Part shown: piece after piece, positions 18,742-27,555 of the stretch
How the letters are laid out: every line of letters begins with the position of its first letter
Numbering within the stretch: position 1 is the stretch's first letter
From: Deltaproteobacteria bacterium
GTDB lineage: Bacteria; Myxococcota_A; Polyangia; Polyangiales; Ga0077539
DNA: 64,000 nucleotides
Assembly (NCBI GenBank): GCA_016704445.1
Contig: JADJAE010000160.1
Span: 372,001-436,000 of the forward strand
Direction: 5' to 3'
Notes under the pieces: model-generated
Seen by the model: the letters and a program-made list of their open reading frames with translations, nothing else
Told to the model about the DNA's origin: nothing
Databases searched by the model: none
Position numbers and translations under genes: made by a program

Positions 18742-20031
18742 TCAGTCGTGGTCGAAGGGCACGACCTGGGTGTCGCGCAGCCGCGGGATCGCCCCTTCGA
18801 GCGGCGCGCGCAGCGTCTCCGCGGTGGCCACCACGGTGATGAGCAGGTCTTCCGCCGAGAGCCTGCGGCGGAGCGCCTCGTTGACGTCGTCGACGGTCAC
18901 CGCGTTCACGCGCTCGACATACTCGGCGTAGTAAGATTTCGGGAGGTCGAGCAGTTCGACGTCGAGGCGCTGCCACAGCCGCTTGGAGGCCGTGTCGCGC
19001 TCGAACGCGTAGCTGCGGGTGAGGTACGAGCGCGCGAAGGAGACCTCGCGGGCGGTGGCTCCCTTGTCGAGCAGGCGCTCGAGCAGCGAGAGCTGGATGC
19101 CCACGCAGCGGGCCGCGTCGGCGGCGGCGGGGAAGGTCCACATCGACCAGCTCTCCCGGGCGCGGTCGCGCCCGAGGCGGGACGAGGCGCCGTAGGAGAG
19201 GCCGCGCTTCGAGCGGATCTCGCGCATGAGGCGCGCCGTGAAGGTTCCGCCGAAGAGGGTGTTGCCGACCATCAGGGCGAAGTGGTCGCGGTAACGCGGG
19301 TGCGACCCGAGGTTGCCGATGTAGATCTGCGTCTGCGTGCGGTCGGGCTTGTCGACGATGAGCAGCCTGCGGCCGCGCACGGGCTTAGGGGCCTCGATCT
19401 TCGACGGGGGCGCAGGGTGCGACGAGAGGTTCGGGACGATGCGCGCGGAGAAGCCCTCGAGCTCCTCGCGGGAGATGTCGCCCGCGGCGGCGACCACCAG
19501 GTTGTCGCGACAGAAGGTCTTCTGGAACGCCGTGAGGGCGGCCGTGCGATCGACCCCGTTGAGGCCCTGCAGGGTGCCCGCGGCGGGTCGACCGTAGGGG
19601 TGTCCGGCGAAGAGGGCGCGGCGGAAGTGACGACCCGCCAGCGAGCGGTCGTCGTCACGGCCGTCGACGATGTCGGCCTGCACCTCGCGCCGCACCTGGG
19701 CGATCTCCGCGTCCGGGAGCGTCGCCTCTCTCATGAGGTCGGAGAGGAGGTCGAGCAGCGCGGGCACGTTGCGGCGGATGACCGCGGCGTGGAGCATCGC
19801 GGAGCTCGCGTCGACGGAGGTGCTGAGCTCGGCGCCGAGACGGTCGATGAGCGCGTCGATCTCCCGGGCGGAGCGGGTGCGCGTGCCGCGGCGCAGCGTG
19901 CGCAGCGCGAGGTTGAGGCCGCCCTCGCGGCCGGGCGGATCGTACTGCGCGCCGGTGCGCGCGATGAGGAAGAGGTCGACGAGGGGAAGGTCGTGCGCGG
20001 GCTCGCAGAAGACCGGGGTGAGGGGGGCCAT
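18742..20031 (-). CDS. M16 family peptidase-like protein, zinc-site-lacking partner
   Basis: A 429-residue protein whose ATG shares one base with the stop of the gene upstream. It has the M16 fold, but the position of the HxxEH motif reads GGLNLALRTLRRG, so the zinc ligands are gone. The C-terminal half retains RSKRGLSYGASS, the Arg/Tyr segment that in M16B heterodimers contacts the substrate. Other M16 markers are NLVVAAAGDI and GNTLFGGTFTARLMREI. Such proteins pair with an active HxxEH subunit, as in mitochondrial processing peptidase or bacterial AlbE/AlbF-like pairs. The active partner is the immediately upstream gene. No signal peptide is visible, so a cytoplasmic or unusual location is likely. 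Confidence 0.88.
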   Translation of the reverse strand: MAPLTPVFCEPAHDLPLVDLFLIARTGAQYDPPGREGGLNLALRTLRRGTRTRSAREIDALIDRLGAELSTSVDASSAMLHAAVIRRNVPALLDLLSDLMREATLPDAEIAQVRREVQADIVDGRDDDRSLAGRHFRRALFAGHPYGRPAAGTLQGLNGVDRTAALTAFQKTFCRDNLVVAAAGDISREELEGFSARIVPNLSSHPAPPSKIEAPKPVRGRRLLIVDKPDRTQTQIYIGNLGSHPRYRDHFALMVGNTLFGGTFTARLMREIRSKRGLSYGASSRLGRDRARESWSMWTFPAAADAARCVGIQLSLLERLLDKGATAREVSFARSYLTRSYAFERDTASKRLWQRLDVELLDLPKSYYAEYVERVNAVTVDDVNEALRRRLSAEDLLITVVATAETLRAPLEGAIPRLRDTQVVPFDHD

Positions 20032-21440
20032 CACGCGGCTCCAGGGGTGAGGTTGGAGCGGACCAGCACCGCGGTGCACGGCTGGCCGAAGAGGTAGCGG
20101 CGCGCGACATCCTGGAGGGCCTCGGCGGACAGCGAGCGGATGGCCTCCATGCGCGCCACGCTGCCAACCGGGTCGTCGATGACCACCGAGTGGAAGCCGA
20201 TGCTCTCGGCGCGGCCGCCGACCGTCTCCAGGCCCCGGAGGAAGCCGAGCTCGAGGCGGGCCACCGCCCGGTCGCGCTCGTCGTCGCTGATGGGGTCTGC
20301 GGCGACCGAGGCCAGGCATCGCTCGATCGCCTCGCGGAGCGCCTCGGGCTGGACCGGCCCGCGCCCGGTGGCGCTGATCTCGACGAGGCCGGGGTCTCGG
20401 AAGGTCGACGCCCAGCCGGAGATGTCCGTGGCGATCTCCTGCTCGGTGACGAGCTCGCGGTAGAGCCGCGCCGAGCGGCCGCCGGTGAGCGCCTCGACGA
20501 GCACCGAGAGCGCGGCATGGTCGGGGTGCGAGAACTCAGGGCACTTGAAGCCCAGCGCGACCTTGGCCGTCGGCGTCGGCCGCTCGAGCACCGCCAGGCG
20601 ATGCTCGGTCTGCACCGGCTCCCTGGGGACCTGCACCTCCGGCAGCTTCGCCGGGCGCATCGCTCCGTAGTACCGCTGGATCAGCCGAAGCGCCTTGGCG
20701 CGGTCGAGGTCACCCACGAGCACCACGGTGGCGTTGTTGGGGGCGTACCAGGTCTTGTAGAACTCGCGGCAGTCCGCGGGGGTGAAGTTCTCGATGTCGG
20801 CCATCCACCCGATGGTGGGGTGGTGGTAGGGGTGCTCCTTGAAGGCGAGCGACCAGAGGGTCTCGGAGACCGCTCCGTCGACGTCGTCCTCCACGCGGTA
20901 GCGGCGCTCGTTGGCGACGACCTCCTTCTCGCTCGCGACGGGCTTCGCGCGCAGCACGAGGTTGCGCATGCGGTCGGACTCGAGCTTGACCACCAGCGGG
21001 AGCTGATCGGCGGGGATGTTCTCGTAATAGAAGGTCCAGTCCGTCCACGTGGCGGCGTTGGTCTCCGCGCCAGCGCGCTCGAGCATCTGGTCGAAGCGCC
21101 CCGCGGGCAGGAGCTTCGTCTCATTGAACATCAGGTGTTCGAAGAGGTGAGCGAGCCCCGTCTTGCCCTCACGCGCGTTGCGGGAGCCCACGCGAAACCA
21201 GACGTTGTACGAGAGAACCGGGGCACGTCCGTCGACCTGGAGCAGCACCTGCAGCCCGTTGCCGAGCCGGTAGGTCTCGACCGCGCCACCGGGGAAGTCC
21301 GGGTGGATGGGGCCCGCCGTGATGACCGAGAAGCGGTCGGCGGTGCGATTGAGGCGCTGGAGGAGCGCCGTGACCTGGGAGGGGCTCGGGAGGCTGCGAG
21401 GTGGCGATGGGCATCTCTTGAAGGGGGGGTGTCGAGGCAA
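20031..21440 (-). CDS. M16 family zinc metallopeptidase (active subunit)
   Basis: This M16B peptidase has the inverted zinc motif HLFEHLMF (His and Glu-His at about 98-102). Downstream acidic ligand segments (EKEVVANERR) and VVLVGDLDRAKAL follow. The second domain includes ALTGGRSARLYRELV. It probably forms a heterodimer with the zinc-less product of the next gene. The start is unsure. The frame has no ATG, and TTG 21440 is the nearest usable codon (469 residues). Alternatively translation begins at ATG 21414 in a neighbouring frame, giving MPIATSQPPEP, and a single extra base in the GGGG at 21381-21384 shifts it; that would yield 460 residues. Confidence 0.85.
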   Translation of the reverse strand: MPRHPPFKRCPSPPRSLPSPSQVTALLQRLNRTADRFSVITAGPIHPDFPGGAVETYRLGNGLQVLLQVDGRAPVLSYNVWFRVGSRNAREGKTGLAHLFEHLMFNETKLLPAGRFDQMLERAGAETNAATWTDWTFYYENIPADQLPLVVKLESDRMRNLVLRAKPVASEKEVVANERRYRVEDDVDGAVSETLWSLAFKEHPYHHPTIGWMADIENFTPADCREFYKTWYAPNNATVVLVGDLDRAKALRLIQRYYGAMRPAKLPEVQVPREPVQTEHRLAVLERPTPTAKVALGFKCPEFSHPDHAALSVLVEALTGGRSARLYRELVTEQEIATDISGWASTFRDPGLVEISATGRGPVQPEALREAIERCLASVAADPISDDERDRAVARLELGFLRGLETVGGRAESIGFHSVVIDDPVGSVARMEAIRSLSAEALQDVARRYLFGQPCTAVLVRSNLTPGAA

Positions 21441-21492
21441 CCGAAGGGGGGAGTGCAGGGACCAGAGATCGCGACCGTGCGGCCGCGCCGGT

Positions 21493-22287
21493 CTAGAAGG
21501 TTCCCGCGACGGAGAGGCCACCAGGGGAGATGCCGAAGTCGAGGCGCGCGACGGGGGCAGCGACCCGGCGCTCCTGGGGATGGGTGAACATCCACACGGC
21601 GCCCACCGCGGCGCCGACGCCGACGGCGAGGCCCACGATGCCGATGGTGCGATAGGTCTCGCCCTGATCGCGGATGCGCGTCTGGAGGTCGAGGTTCGCG
21701 CCCGCGTCGGTGTAGGTCGATGAGTTGTCGATCGCGACGCCGAGGAAGCCGGCGCCCACCGCAGTGAAGACGAGTGCCGCGCCACCGAGGGCCCAGGCGC
21801 CGCCGGAGATGCGGGAGGTGACCACCTCGGGAGGCGGGAGAGGCGGACACGACGGAGCCTCCGGGCAGGTAGGGCAGGTGGGGCAGGGGGGGCTCACCAC
21901 GACCGGGGCGGCAGGCTGGAGGTCACGCTCTCCCATCTGACCCGCGAGGGTGCGGGCTCGCGCGGCGAGGTCGGCGTCGGGCGCCGGGCTCGTCATCGCC
22001 AGGAGCTCTCGGAGCTGGCTAAGCGCGCCCACCGTGTCGCCCGCGCGCATCCGTGCCTCGGCCGCGTTGTAGAGCGTGGCCGGGTGGGGCCTCGCCCGGA
22101 ACGACCGCTCGAAGTGCACCGTGGCCTCGCCGAAGCGTCCGCGCTGAAAGGCCTGGACGCCGTTGCGGTACTGGGCGCGAGCCTCCTCCAGCCGGGGTTC
22201 GTCCGGCGCGGGCTGCTGGGCGAAGGCCTGCGATGAAGCGAGGACGAGGGAGAGGGCGAGGGAACCGATGGTCGCTTGACGCTGCAC
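21493..22287 (-). CDS. Exported TPR-containing membrane protein
   Basis: A 264-residue protein. GTG 22287 gives a good signal peptide (ATIGSLALSLVLASSQAFA, cut before QQPAP); an ATG at 22323 would add 12 residues in front. Residues about 25-115 form two or three TPR-like helical repeats (EARAQYRNGVQAFQRGRF, TLYNAAEARMRAGDTVGAL). A Pro/Cys stretch follows (CPTCPTCPEAPSCPP), and then two hydrophobic segments (GGAWALGGAALVFTAVGAGFLG and IGIVGLAVGVGAAVGAVWMF). This architecture is common in myxobacteria, but its job is unknown. It lies between the kinase gene (56 bases upstream) and the M16 peptidases (52 bases downstream), all on one strand. Confidence 0.78.
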   Translation of the reverse strand: MQRQATIGSLALSLVLASSQAFAQQPAPDEPRLEEARAQYRNGVQAFQRGRFGEATVHFERSFRARPHPATLYNAAEARMRAGDTVGALSQLRELLAMTSPAPDADLAARARTLAGQMGERDLQPAAPVVVSPPCPTCPTCPEAPSCPPLPPPEVVTSRISGGAWALGGAALVFTAVGAGFLGVAIDNSSTYTDAGANLDLQTRIRDQGETYRTIGIVGLAVGVGAAVGAVWMFTHPQERRVAAPVARLDFGISPGGLSVAGTF

Positions 22288-22343
22288 GGCCGGATGTTCG
22301 TCCTGCGTCGACCCGAGCGTCAAGCCGAAGAAGGTCGCCCCGC

Positions 22344-24391
22344 TCAGAACGGGAGATCGGTGATCACGCCTCGCCCGCCGCGACGGCCAGCGCGCGGAGC
22401 CCTGGGAGCAGCAGGGGTCGTCGTGGTGGTCGTGGGGGTCGTCGTACGTACGGCGCGGGTCGGCGTCGGCGTGGCCGTGGCCGTGGCGCGTGGCGTAGTC
22501 GCGGTCGTCGTGCGAGGGGCGCGCTCACGGTGAACGCGCGCCGTGGCCGCAGGGGCCTGCCGCAGGGGGGGCTCTGGCGCGGCCGCGGGCGGCGTCGGAG
22601 CAGGTGCTGGAGCGACCGGCTCGGGCGCCGCCGCCACGACAGCGGCCGGCGCGGGCGCGGGCTCGACGGCCGCAGGAGCAGGCGCGGGGTCGGCGGCCGC
22701 GGGAGTGGGCGCAGCGATCGGCTGAGCGATCGGCAATGCGGGCTCAGGGGTCGCCGGCGGAGCGGGAGCCCGCGGGGCCTCGACCCGCGCGGTCGTGGTG
22801 GCCGCAGGGGTGCGACCATCCATCGCCACCTTGCCCGCGAGGCCGACGAGGACGACTGCGACGAGGGCGGCGGCGCCGAGGACGAAGACCAGCGGCGATC
22901 GCTTCGGGGTGGGGGCGGGCGAGGGCGTCGGTGCAGGCGCGGCGTAGGCCGGAGCGAAGGGGAGCCGGCGCCGAGAGGGCCGAAGGGGTTGGCGCCAGCG
23001 GGCGGCGGGCCCATCGCCGGCGGCGGCTGCATGCCGGGACCACCGAAGGCGCCGAAGGGGTTGTTGCTCGGCGGGTCGGCGATCATCGTCGACTCACCGG
23101 GCGGCTGCGCGTACGACGGCGGGGCGTGAGGGTTGGGGAGCCCGGTGGGCGCGATGGTCGCGGCGCGCATCGGGGTGCCCGACGGCTGCGCGGGGAGCGA
23201 GTGATCGGGCATCGCGCCGAGGCGACGTCCGGCGGCGGGCAGCACCGCGGGCGCTTCGTTGGGGGAGGACTGCGGGGCGCGGACGACGGTCTTGCCCTCC
23301 TCCTCGTCGTCGTCGAAGGCGGGCAGGAGCACCACGGGGTTTGGCGAGGCGTCGGGGCTGTTGCGCGCGATGACGCCGGAGGGCGTGGTGGTCGGCAGCG
23401 GGCTGTCGAAGCGAGGCGCCTCGCACATGATCGTGGAGTTGACCTCCATGACCTCCTCGACGGGCGGGCTGCTGATGGACGCCGGGGCGCTCACCGCGGC
23501 GACCAGGGTATCGCGCATCTCGATGGCGCTCTGGAATCGCCGCGCGGAGTCCTTCTGCAGCGCCTTGGCAACGAAGGCCTCGAGCGCGGGAGGGAACTCG
23601 ATGCCCGACGCCTGCTGCAACGTCAGCGGCGGCTTCTCGAGGACCGCCTGCAGCAGTTGCACGGTGTCGTCGGCGTCGATGGGACGCTTCGCGGTGAGCA
23701 TGAGGAAGAGCGAGACGCCCGCGGCGTAGATGTCGATGCGAGGGTCGTTGCCCTTGACGGTGCCGCGGATCTGCTCGGGAGCCATGTACGCGAGCGTGCC
23801 CAGGGTCTGACCGGCGCGGGTGAGCTCCTGCGACGAGGCCTCGGCGAGCTTGGAGATGCCGAAATCGAGGACCTTCAGCTTCTCCACCCCGGCCGGCATG
23901 CGCTCGATGAAGAGGTTGGCGGGCTTGAGGTCGCGGTGGATGACGCCGCACTCATGCGCCGCGGCGAGCCCCTCGCAGAGGTGACGCCCCAGGTGGCCGA
24001 TGCGCGGGATCGGCAGCCGACCGTTGCGCAGCGCCTGCTGGACGGTCTGCCCCTCCAGGTACTCCATCACCAGCACGAGCGTGCCGCTCTCGTCGGTGCC
24101 CAGGTCGTAGATGGCGACGACGTGGTCGCTGCGGATTCGCCCCGCGGCGCGGGCCTCGCGACGGAAGCGCTCGACGTAGCTGGGGTCGCTGGAGATCTCC
24201 GGGTCGAGGATCTTCAGCGCGACGAGCCGCTCGGTCTCCTGGTTTCTGGCGAGGTAGACGGTGGCCATCCCGCCGCGCCCGATGACCTTCTGGATGGTGT
24301 AGCGACCCAGCACCACCGACCCCGCGGAGAGGGATCGGGCCGGACCCGACGACATCGCAGAAGAGGATGGCGGCGGAGGTGGGGCGCCCAT
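22344..24391 (-). CDS. Ser/Thr protein kinase with TM segment, interrupted by a frameshift
   Basis: From ATG 24391, following a likely promoter, the frame encodes a complete Hanks kinase with GRGGMATVY, VALKIL, HRDLKPANLF, DFGISK and GTLAYMAPEQ, then a Pro-rich linker ending in NPFGPLGAGSP. In this frame the rest is an Arg/Pro/Ser string running to 22364. The neighbouring frame instead reads FAPAYAAPAPTPSPAPTPKR, a TM segment (SPLVFVLGAAALVAVVLVGLAG) and an Ala/Pro/Thr tail ending ITDLPF at 22344. Supplying one base in AAGGGG (22957-22962) joins the two into about 682 residues. As it stands, the membrane anchor and tail are lost. The lesion is either an assembly deletion or a real mutation. 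Confidence 0.85.
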
Positions 24392-24430
24392 GGGCTCAAC
24401 GCCGGGCGCACGGAGGATCGTAGAGCGGGG

Positions 24431-24460
24431 CTTATAGGGGTTAGCCGTCACGGTGGCCAA
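24431..24460 (-). promoter_or_regulatory. Possible sigma-70-type promoter of the kinase gene
   Basis: On the minus strand TTGGCC (24460-24455) and TATAAG (24436-24431) are separated by 18 bases. Transcription would begin near 24424, about 33 bases before ATG 24391. This favours that start over GTG 24490, which lies upstream of the boxes. AT-rich hexamers are rare in this GC-rich sequence. Confidence 0.35.
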
Positions 24461-24508
24461 GACTACCACCGACCGCGGACCAGCGGCCACAACCCCAGTG
24501 CGCCAGAA

Positions 24509-25054
24509 TCATGTCTCGTCGACGATCGTGATGGTCCGCCGTATGGATGTGGGGGCGCTCGATCCGGTGGGGGCGACGTTGGCCTCGAGCACGAAGCGTC
24601 GGCCGACGACCTCCGCGGGGCCTCGGATGCGCGACAGGATCACCAGCAGCGCGCTCGACGTCTCCCAGCCCTGGGCGGTGCGGAGCAGCCCGCGGCCTTC
24701 GAGCAGGCGGATGCGGTCGGCGGGGTCGTTGATGGGCTCTCCGCCCTCCGCCGGGGTCACCCGGAAGGTGACCTGCACGTCACCGCCGAGGCGCTGCTCA
24801 CGGATGCGCGCGAAGAGGTGGTAGCCCCCCTGCGGGCCGTGGATCAGCTCGACGGGAGCGCCGTCGACGAGAGGCTCCCACGCCGACTGCCCGGTGCCGA
24901 CCTCGAGCGTGGGGTCGACGATGGCAGGGCGGTCTTCGGGAGGCGCGTCGACCGATGCGTCACCGGCCGGCGTCGGCGAGGAGCAGCGCAGGAGCGGAGC
25001 GCCAGACAGTGCGAGGAGGAGCACGGGAAGAATGGAGCGCGGCACCGGGTTCAC
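24509..25054 (-). CDS. Predicted lipoprotein of unknown function
   Basis: A 181-residue protein starting at GTG 25054 (a second GTG lies 9 bases further in). The signal sequence PRSILPVLLLALSGAPLLRC ends in a Cys followed by Ser-Ser, so lipid modification is likely although the -1 Arg is unusual. An Asp/Ala/Pro linker (DASVDAPPEDRP) leads to a beta-rich domain containing GGYHLFARIREQRLGGDVQVTF, which continues to INDPADRIRL and GRRFVLEANV. The latter resembles an Ig-like or transport-associated sandwich. It is the first gene of the minus-strand run that includes two kinases and the M16 pair, 117 bases upstream of the frameshifted kinase. Confidence 0.7.
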   Translation of the reverse strand: MNPVPRSILPVLLLALSGAPLLRCSSPTPAGDASVDAPPEDRPAIVDPTLEVGTGQSAWEPLVDGAPVELIHGPQGGYHLFARIREQRLGGDVQVTFRVTPAEGGEPINDPADRIRLLEGRGLLRTAQGWETSSALLVILSRIRGPAEVVGRRFVLEANVAPTGSSAPTSIRRTITIVDET

Positions 25055-25103
25055 AGGCCCCGCAGGCTATCACTTCGGGGCTCCGCTGCGGATCCGAGTG
25101 AGG

Positions 25104-25133
25104 TTGACCCCGTATCAGAGGGCGTGCTAGCAG
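25104..25133 (+). promoter_or_regulatory. Possible sigma-70-type promoter of yajC-secDF
   Basis: TTGACC (25104-25109) and TAGCAG (25128-25133) are spaced by 18 bases in the 176-base gap between the divergent lipoprotein gene and yajC. The -35 box differs from consensus at one position. Transcription would start near 25140, leaving a leader of about 90 bases. Confidence 0.35.
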
Positions 25134-25230
25134 CGCGCTCCGCCCTGCGCCGACCCGGGAAGATGGTCTTCGCGCGAAGTCCGACGCAGCCGTCGCGACC
25201 CGTAAAGCTGGGCTCCGAAAGAGTGACCCG

Positions 25231-25665
25231 ATGACACCCACGGCGATCGACTCCCTCCTCTACTACGCAGCTCGCGGCGCCAACGCGCTGATGGCGTTCC
25301 AGCCCACGATGACGCCCGGCTCGGGCGGAGGCGCGGGACCCGCTGCGCCCGCGGCGGGCGGCGGCGTCGGCGGCGGGATCATGAACTTCATCATGCTCCC
25401 CGCGATCTTCCTCTTCGTGTGGTTCTTCATGCTGCGCCCGATGCGCCAGCAGCAGAAGGACCAGGAGAGCCTGCAGAAGGGCCTGCGCAAGGGTGACCGC
25501 GTGGTCACCAACGGGGGAATGATCGGCACGGTGAGCGAGGTCTTCGAGAAGGAGATCGTCATCGAGCTGGCCGACAAGGTCCGCGTGAGGTTTCTCCGCG
25601 AGAGCGTGACGAAGAAGTACGAGACCGCCGCGGACGCGAAGCCCGCGGACGCCGAGAAGAAGTGA
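25231..25665 (+). CDS. yajC: Sec translocase accessory protein YajC
   Basis: A 144-residue protein. It has a Gly/Ala/Pro-rich N-terminus (GSGGGAGPAAPAAGGGVGGG) and one TM segment (NFIMLPAIFLFVWFFMLRP, about 52-70). The YajC cytoplasmic domain follows, with RQQQKDQESLQKGLRKGDRV and VTNGGMIGTVSEV. YajC associates with SecDF and SecYEG at the inner membrane. The extended Gly-rich N-terminus makes it longer than E. coli YajC (110). The gene leads the yajC-secD-secF operon, 19 bases ahead of secD. Confidence 0.95.
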   Translation: MTPTAIDSLLYYAARGANALMAFQPTMTPGSGGGAGPAAPAAGGGVGGGIMNFIMLPAIFLFVWFFMLRPMRQQQKDQESLQKGLRKGDRVVTNGGMIGTVSEVFEKEIVIELADKVRVRFLRESVTKKYETAADAKPADAEKK

Positions 25666-25684
25666 CGCACCGGAGGCCCGAGCG

Positions 25685-27547
25685 ATGAACCGCGGTTGGT
25701 ACTGGCGACTGGGGACCGTGCTCTTTGTGATCGTTGCGGCGTTCGTGGTGCTCTGGCCGAGCATCCCGAAGCTGTCGACGCCGTGGGTTCGGGCGCACAT
25801 CCCGTTCCGACTCAACGAAGGCTTGGATATCCGAGGAGGCGCCCGCCTCTCGTATGATGTGCAGATCGGGCAGGCGATCGCGGACCGACGCGCGCGCTCC
25901 ATGGAGGACTTCCGTGGTCAGCTCGCGAGCGACTTCGGCATCCACCGCGGAGAGGGGCGGCTGACCCCGGACGAGATCACCCGGCTCGCCGAGCGGGTGA
26001 CCGTGACGGCCGGGTCTACCAACCGCGACTTCATCGCGCGCTTCCGCAACGCGGCGGACGTCGCGCGGGTGAGCGACCGGATGATCACCGACCGCGGCCT
26101 CCGTCGCATCAGCTCGAGCGGCAGCACCATCACGCTGGGTCTCGACCCGCGCGAGGTGACCACCCTCGAGGACAGCGCGGTGCAGCAGGCGATCCAGACG
26201 ATCAGCAACCGCATCGACGAGCTCGCCGTGAAGGAGACGTCCATCACCGCCCGCGGCGAGACCATCGTGGTGGAGGTGCCCGGTCAGGACCAGGCGTACT
26301 TCCAGCAGATCCGGGACATCATCCGGCGCACCGCGCGGCTGGAGTTCAAGATCCTCGACGACGAGAGCCCCGCGCTCGCGGCGATCATCGCGGGGCAGGC
26401 CATCCCCGGCGCCCCGGAGGGCTCCCCCGCTCCGACGGCGCACCCGCTGCCCGCCGGCATCACGCAGGAGACCGAGCTCGCCCCGGTGGGTCCTGGCCGC
26501 AACGCGCAGTCGACGTACCTCCGCTCGACGGGCCCCAACGCCCGCCAGCAGCTGCAGGACTACCTCGACTCGATCCGCACGGCGATCCCCGAGGGGCGCC
26601 AGATCCTGATCGGCAAGTCCGACCGCTCGGACGGGGCCGCGACCACCGGCGAGACCTGGCGTACCTACACGGTCTTCAGCGTCGCGCAGGTCGACGGCTC
26701 GATGATCGACGACGCGCGGGTGTCCGTCGACCCGCAGGAGAACCGGCCCTTCGTCTCGCTGAACTTCAACCGCCGCGGCGGCGAGGTGTTCGCGCGAGTC
26801 ACCGAGGAGAACGTCAAGAAGCGCTTCGCGATCGTGCTCGACGACCGGGTCAACTCGGCGCCGCAGATCCAGCAGCGCATCGGCGGCGGCTCGGCGCGCA
26901 TCACCCTCGGCGGTGACAGCGACTACCGGATCGTGCTGCGCGAGGCCAACGACCTCGTCGTGGTGCTCCGCGCCGGCGCCCTCCCCGCGCCGCTCTCCGA
27001 GGGCAAGCAGGACTATGTCGGCCCGACGCTGGGCTCCGACACGATCCGGCATGCGCGCAACGCGATGCTGGTGGGCATCGCCCTGGTGCTCACCTTCATG
27101 GCCATCTACTACGGCTACGCCGGCTGGATCGCGAACGGCGCGGTGCTGATCAACCTCGCGCTGCAGCTCGCGACGATGGTGCTCTTCGGCGCCACGATCA
27201 CGCTCCCTGGTCTCGCCGGCCTCGCGCTGACCGTGGGCATGAGCGTGGACAACAACGTGCTCATCAACGAGCGCATCCGTGAGGAGCTGCGGGAGGGCAA
27301 GTCGCTCCGGGCGGCGGTCGACGCGGGCTACGCCCACGCCTTCTCGGCGATCTTCGACGGGCACGTGACGACCCTGATCTCGGGCGTCGTGCTGCTGCAG
27401 TACGGCACGGGCCCGGTGAAGGGCTTCGCCGTGACGCTGCTCATCGGCGTGATCGCCAACCTCTTCACGGGCGTGTTCGCCACGCGCGTGGTGTTCGACT
27501 GGCTGGTCCGCGGCCTCAAGGTCAAGTCCCTCCTCGGGGCGAAGTAG
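25685..27547 (+). CDS. secD: Protein translocase subunit SecD
   Basis: A 620-residue membrane protein, close to E. coli SecD (615). An N-terminal TM segment is followed by GLDIRGGARLSYDV, the SecD signature, and a large periplasmic P1 region. Five more TM helices lie in the last 180 residues. The conserved membrane motif is GLALTVGMSVDNNVLINERI, continuing as REELREGKSL, and contains the proton-pathway Asp. SecD works with SecF to pull secreted proteins across the inner membrane using the proton-motive force. secF begins 8 bases downstream. Confidence 0.96.
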   Translation: MNRGWYWRLGTVLFVIVAAFVVLWPSIPKLSTPWVRAHIPFRLNEGLDIRGGARLSYDVQIGQAIADRRARSMEDFRGQLASDFGIHRGEGRLTPDEITRLAERVTVTAGSTNRDFIARFRNAADVARVSDRMITDRGLRRISSSGSTITLGLDPREVTTLEDSAVQQAIQTISNRIDELAVKETSITARGETIVVEVPGQDQAYFQQIRDIIRRTARLEFKILDDESPALAAIIAGQAIPGAPEGSPAPTAHPLPAGITQETELAPVGPGRNAQSTYLRSTGPNARQQLQDYLDSIRTAIPEGRQILIGKSDRSDGAATTGETWRTYTVFSVAQVDGSMIDDARVSVDPQENRPFVSLNFNRRGGEVFARVTEENVKKRFAIVLDDRVNSAPQIQQRIGGGSARITLGGDSDYRIVLREANDLVVVLRAGALPAPLSEGKQDYVGPTLGSDTIRHARNAMLVGIALVLTFMAIYYGYAGWIANGAVLINLALQLATMVLFGATITLPGLAGLALTVGMSVDNNVLINERIREELREGKSLRAAVDAGYAHAFSAIFDGHVTTLISGVVLLQYGTGPVKGFAVTLLIGVIANLFTGVFATRVVFDWLVRGLKVKSLLGAK

Positions 27548-27555
27548 GAACGACC

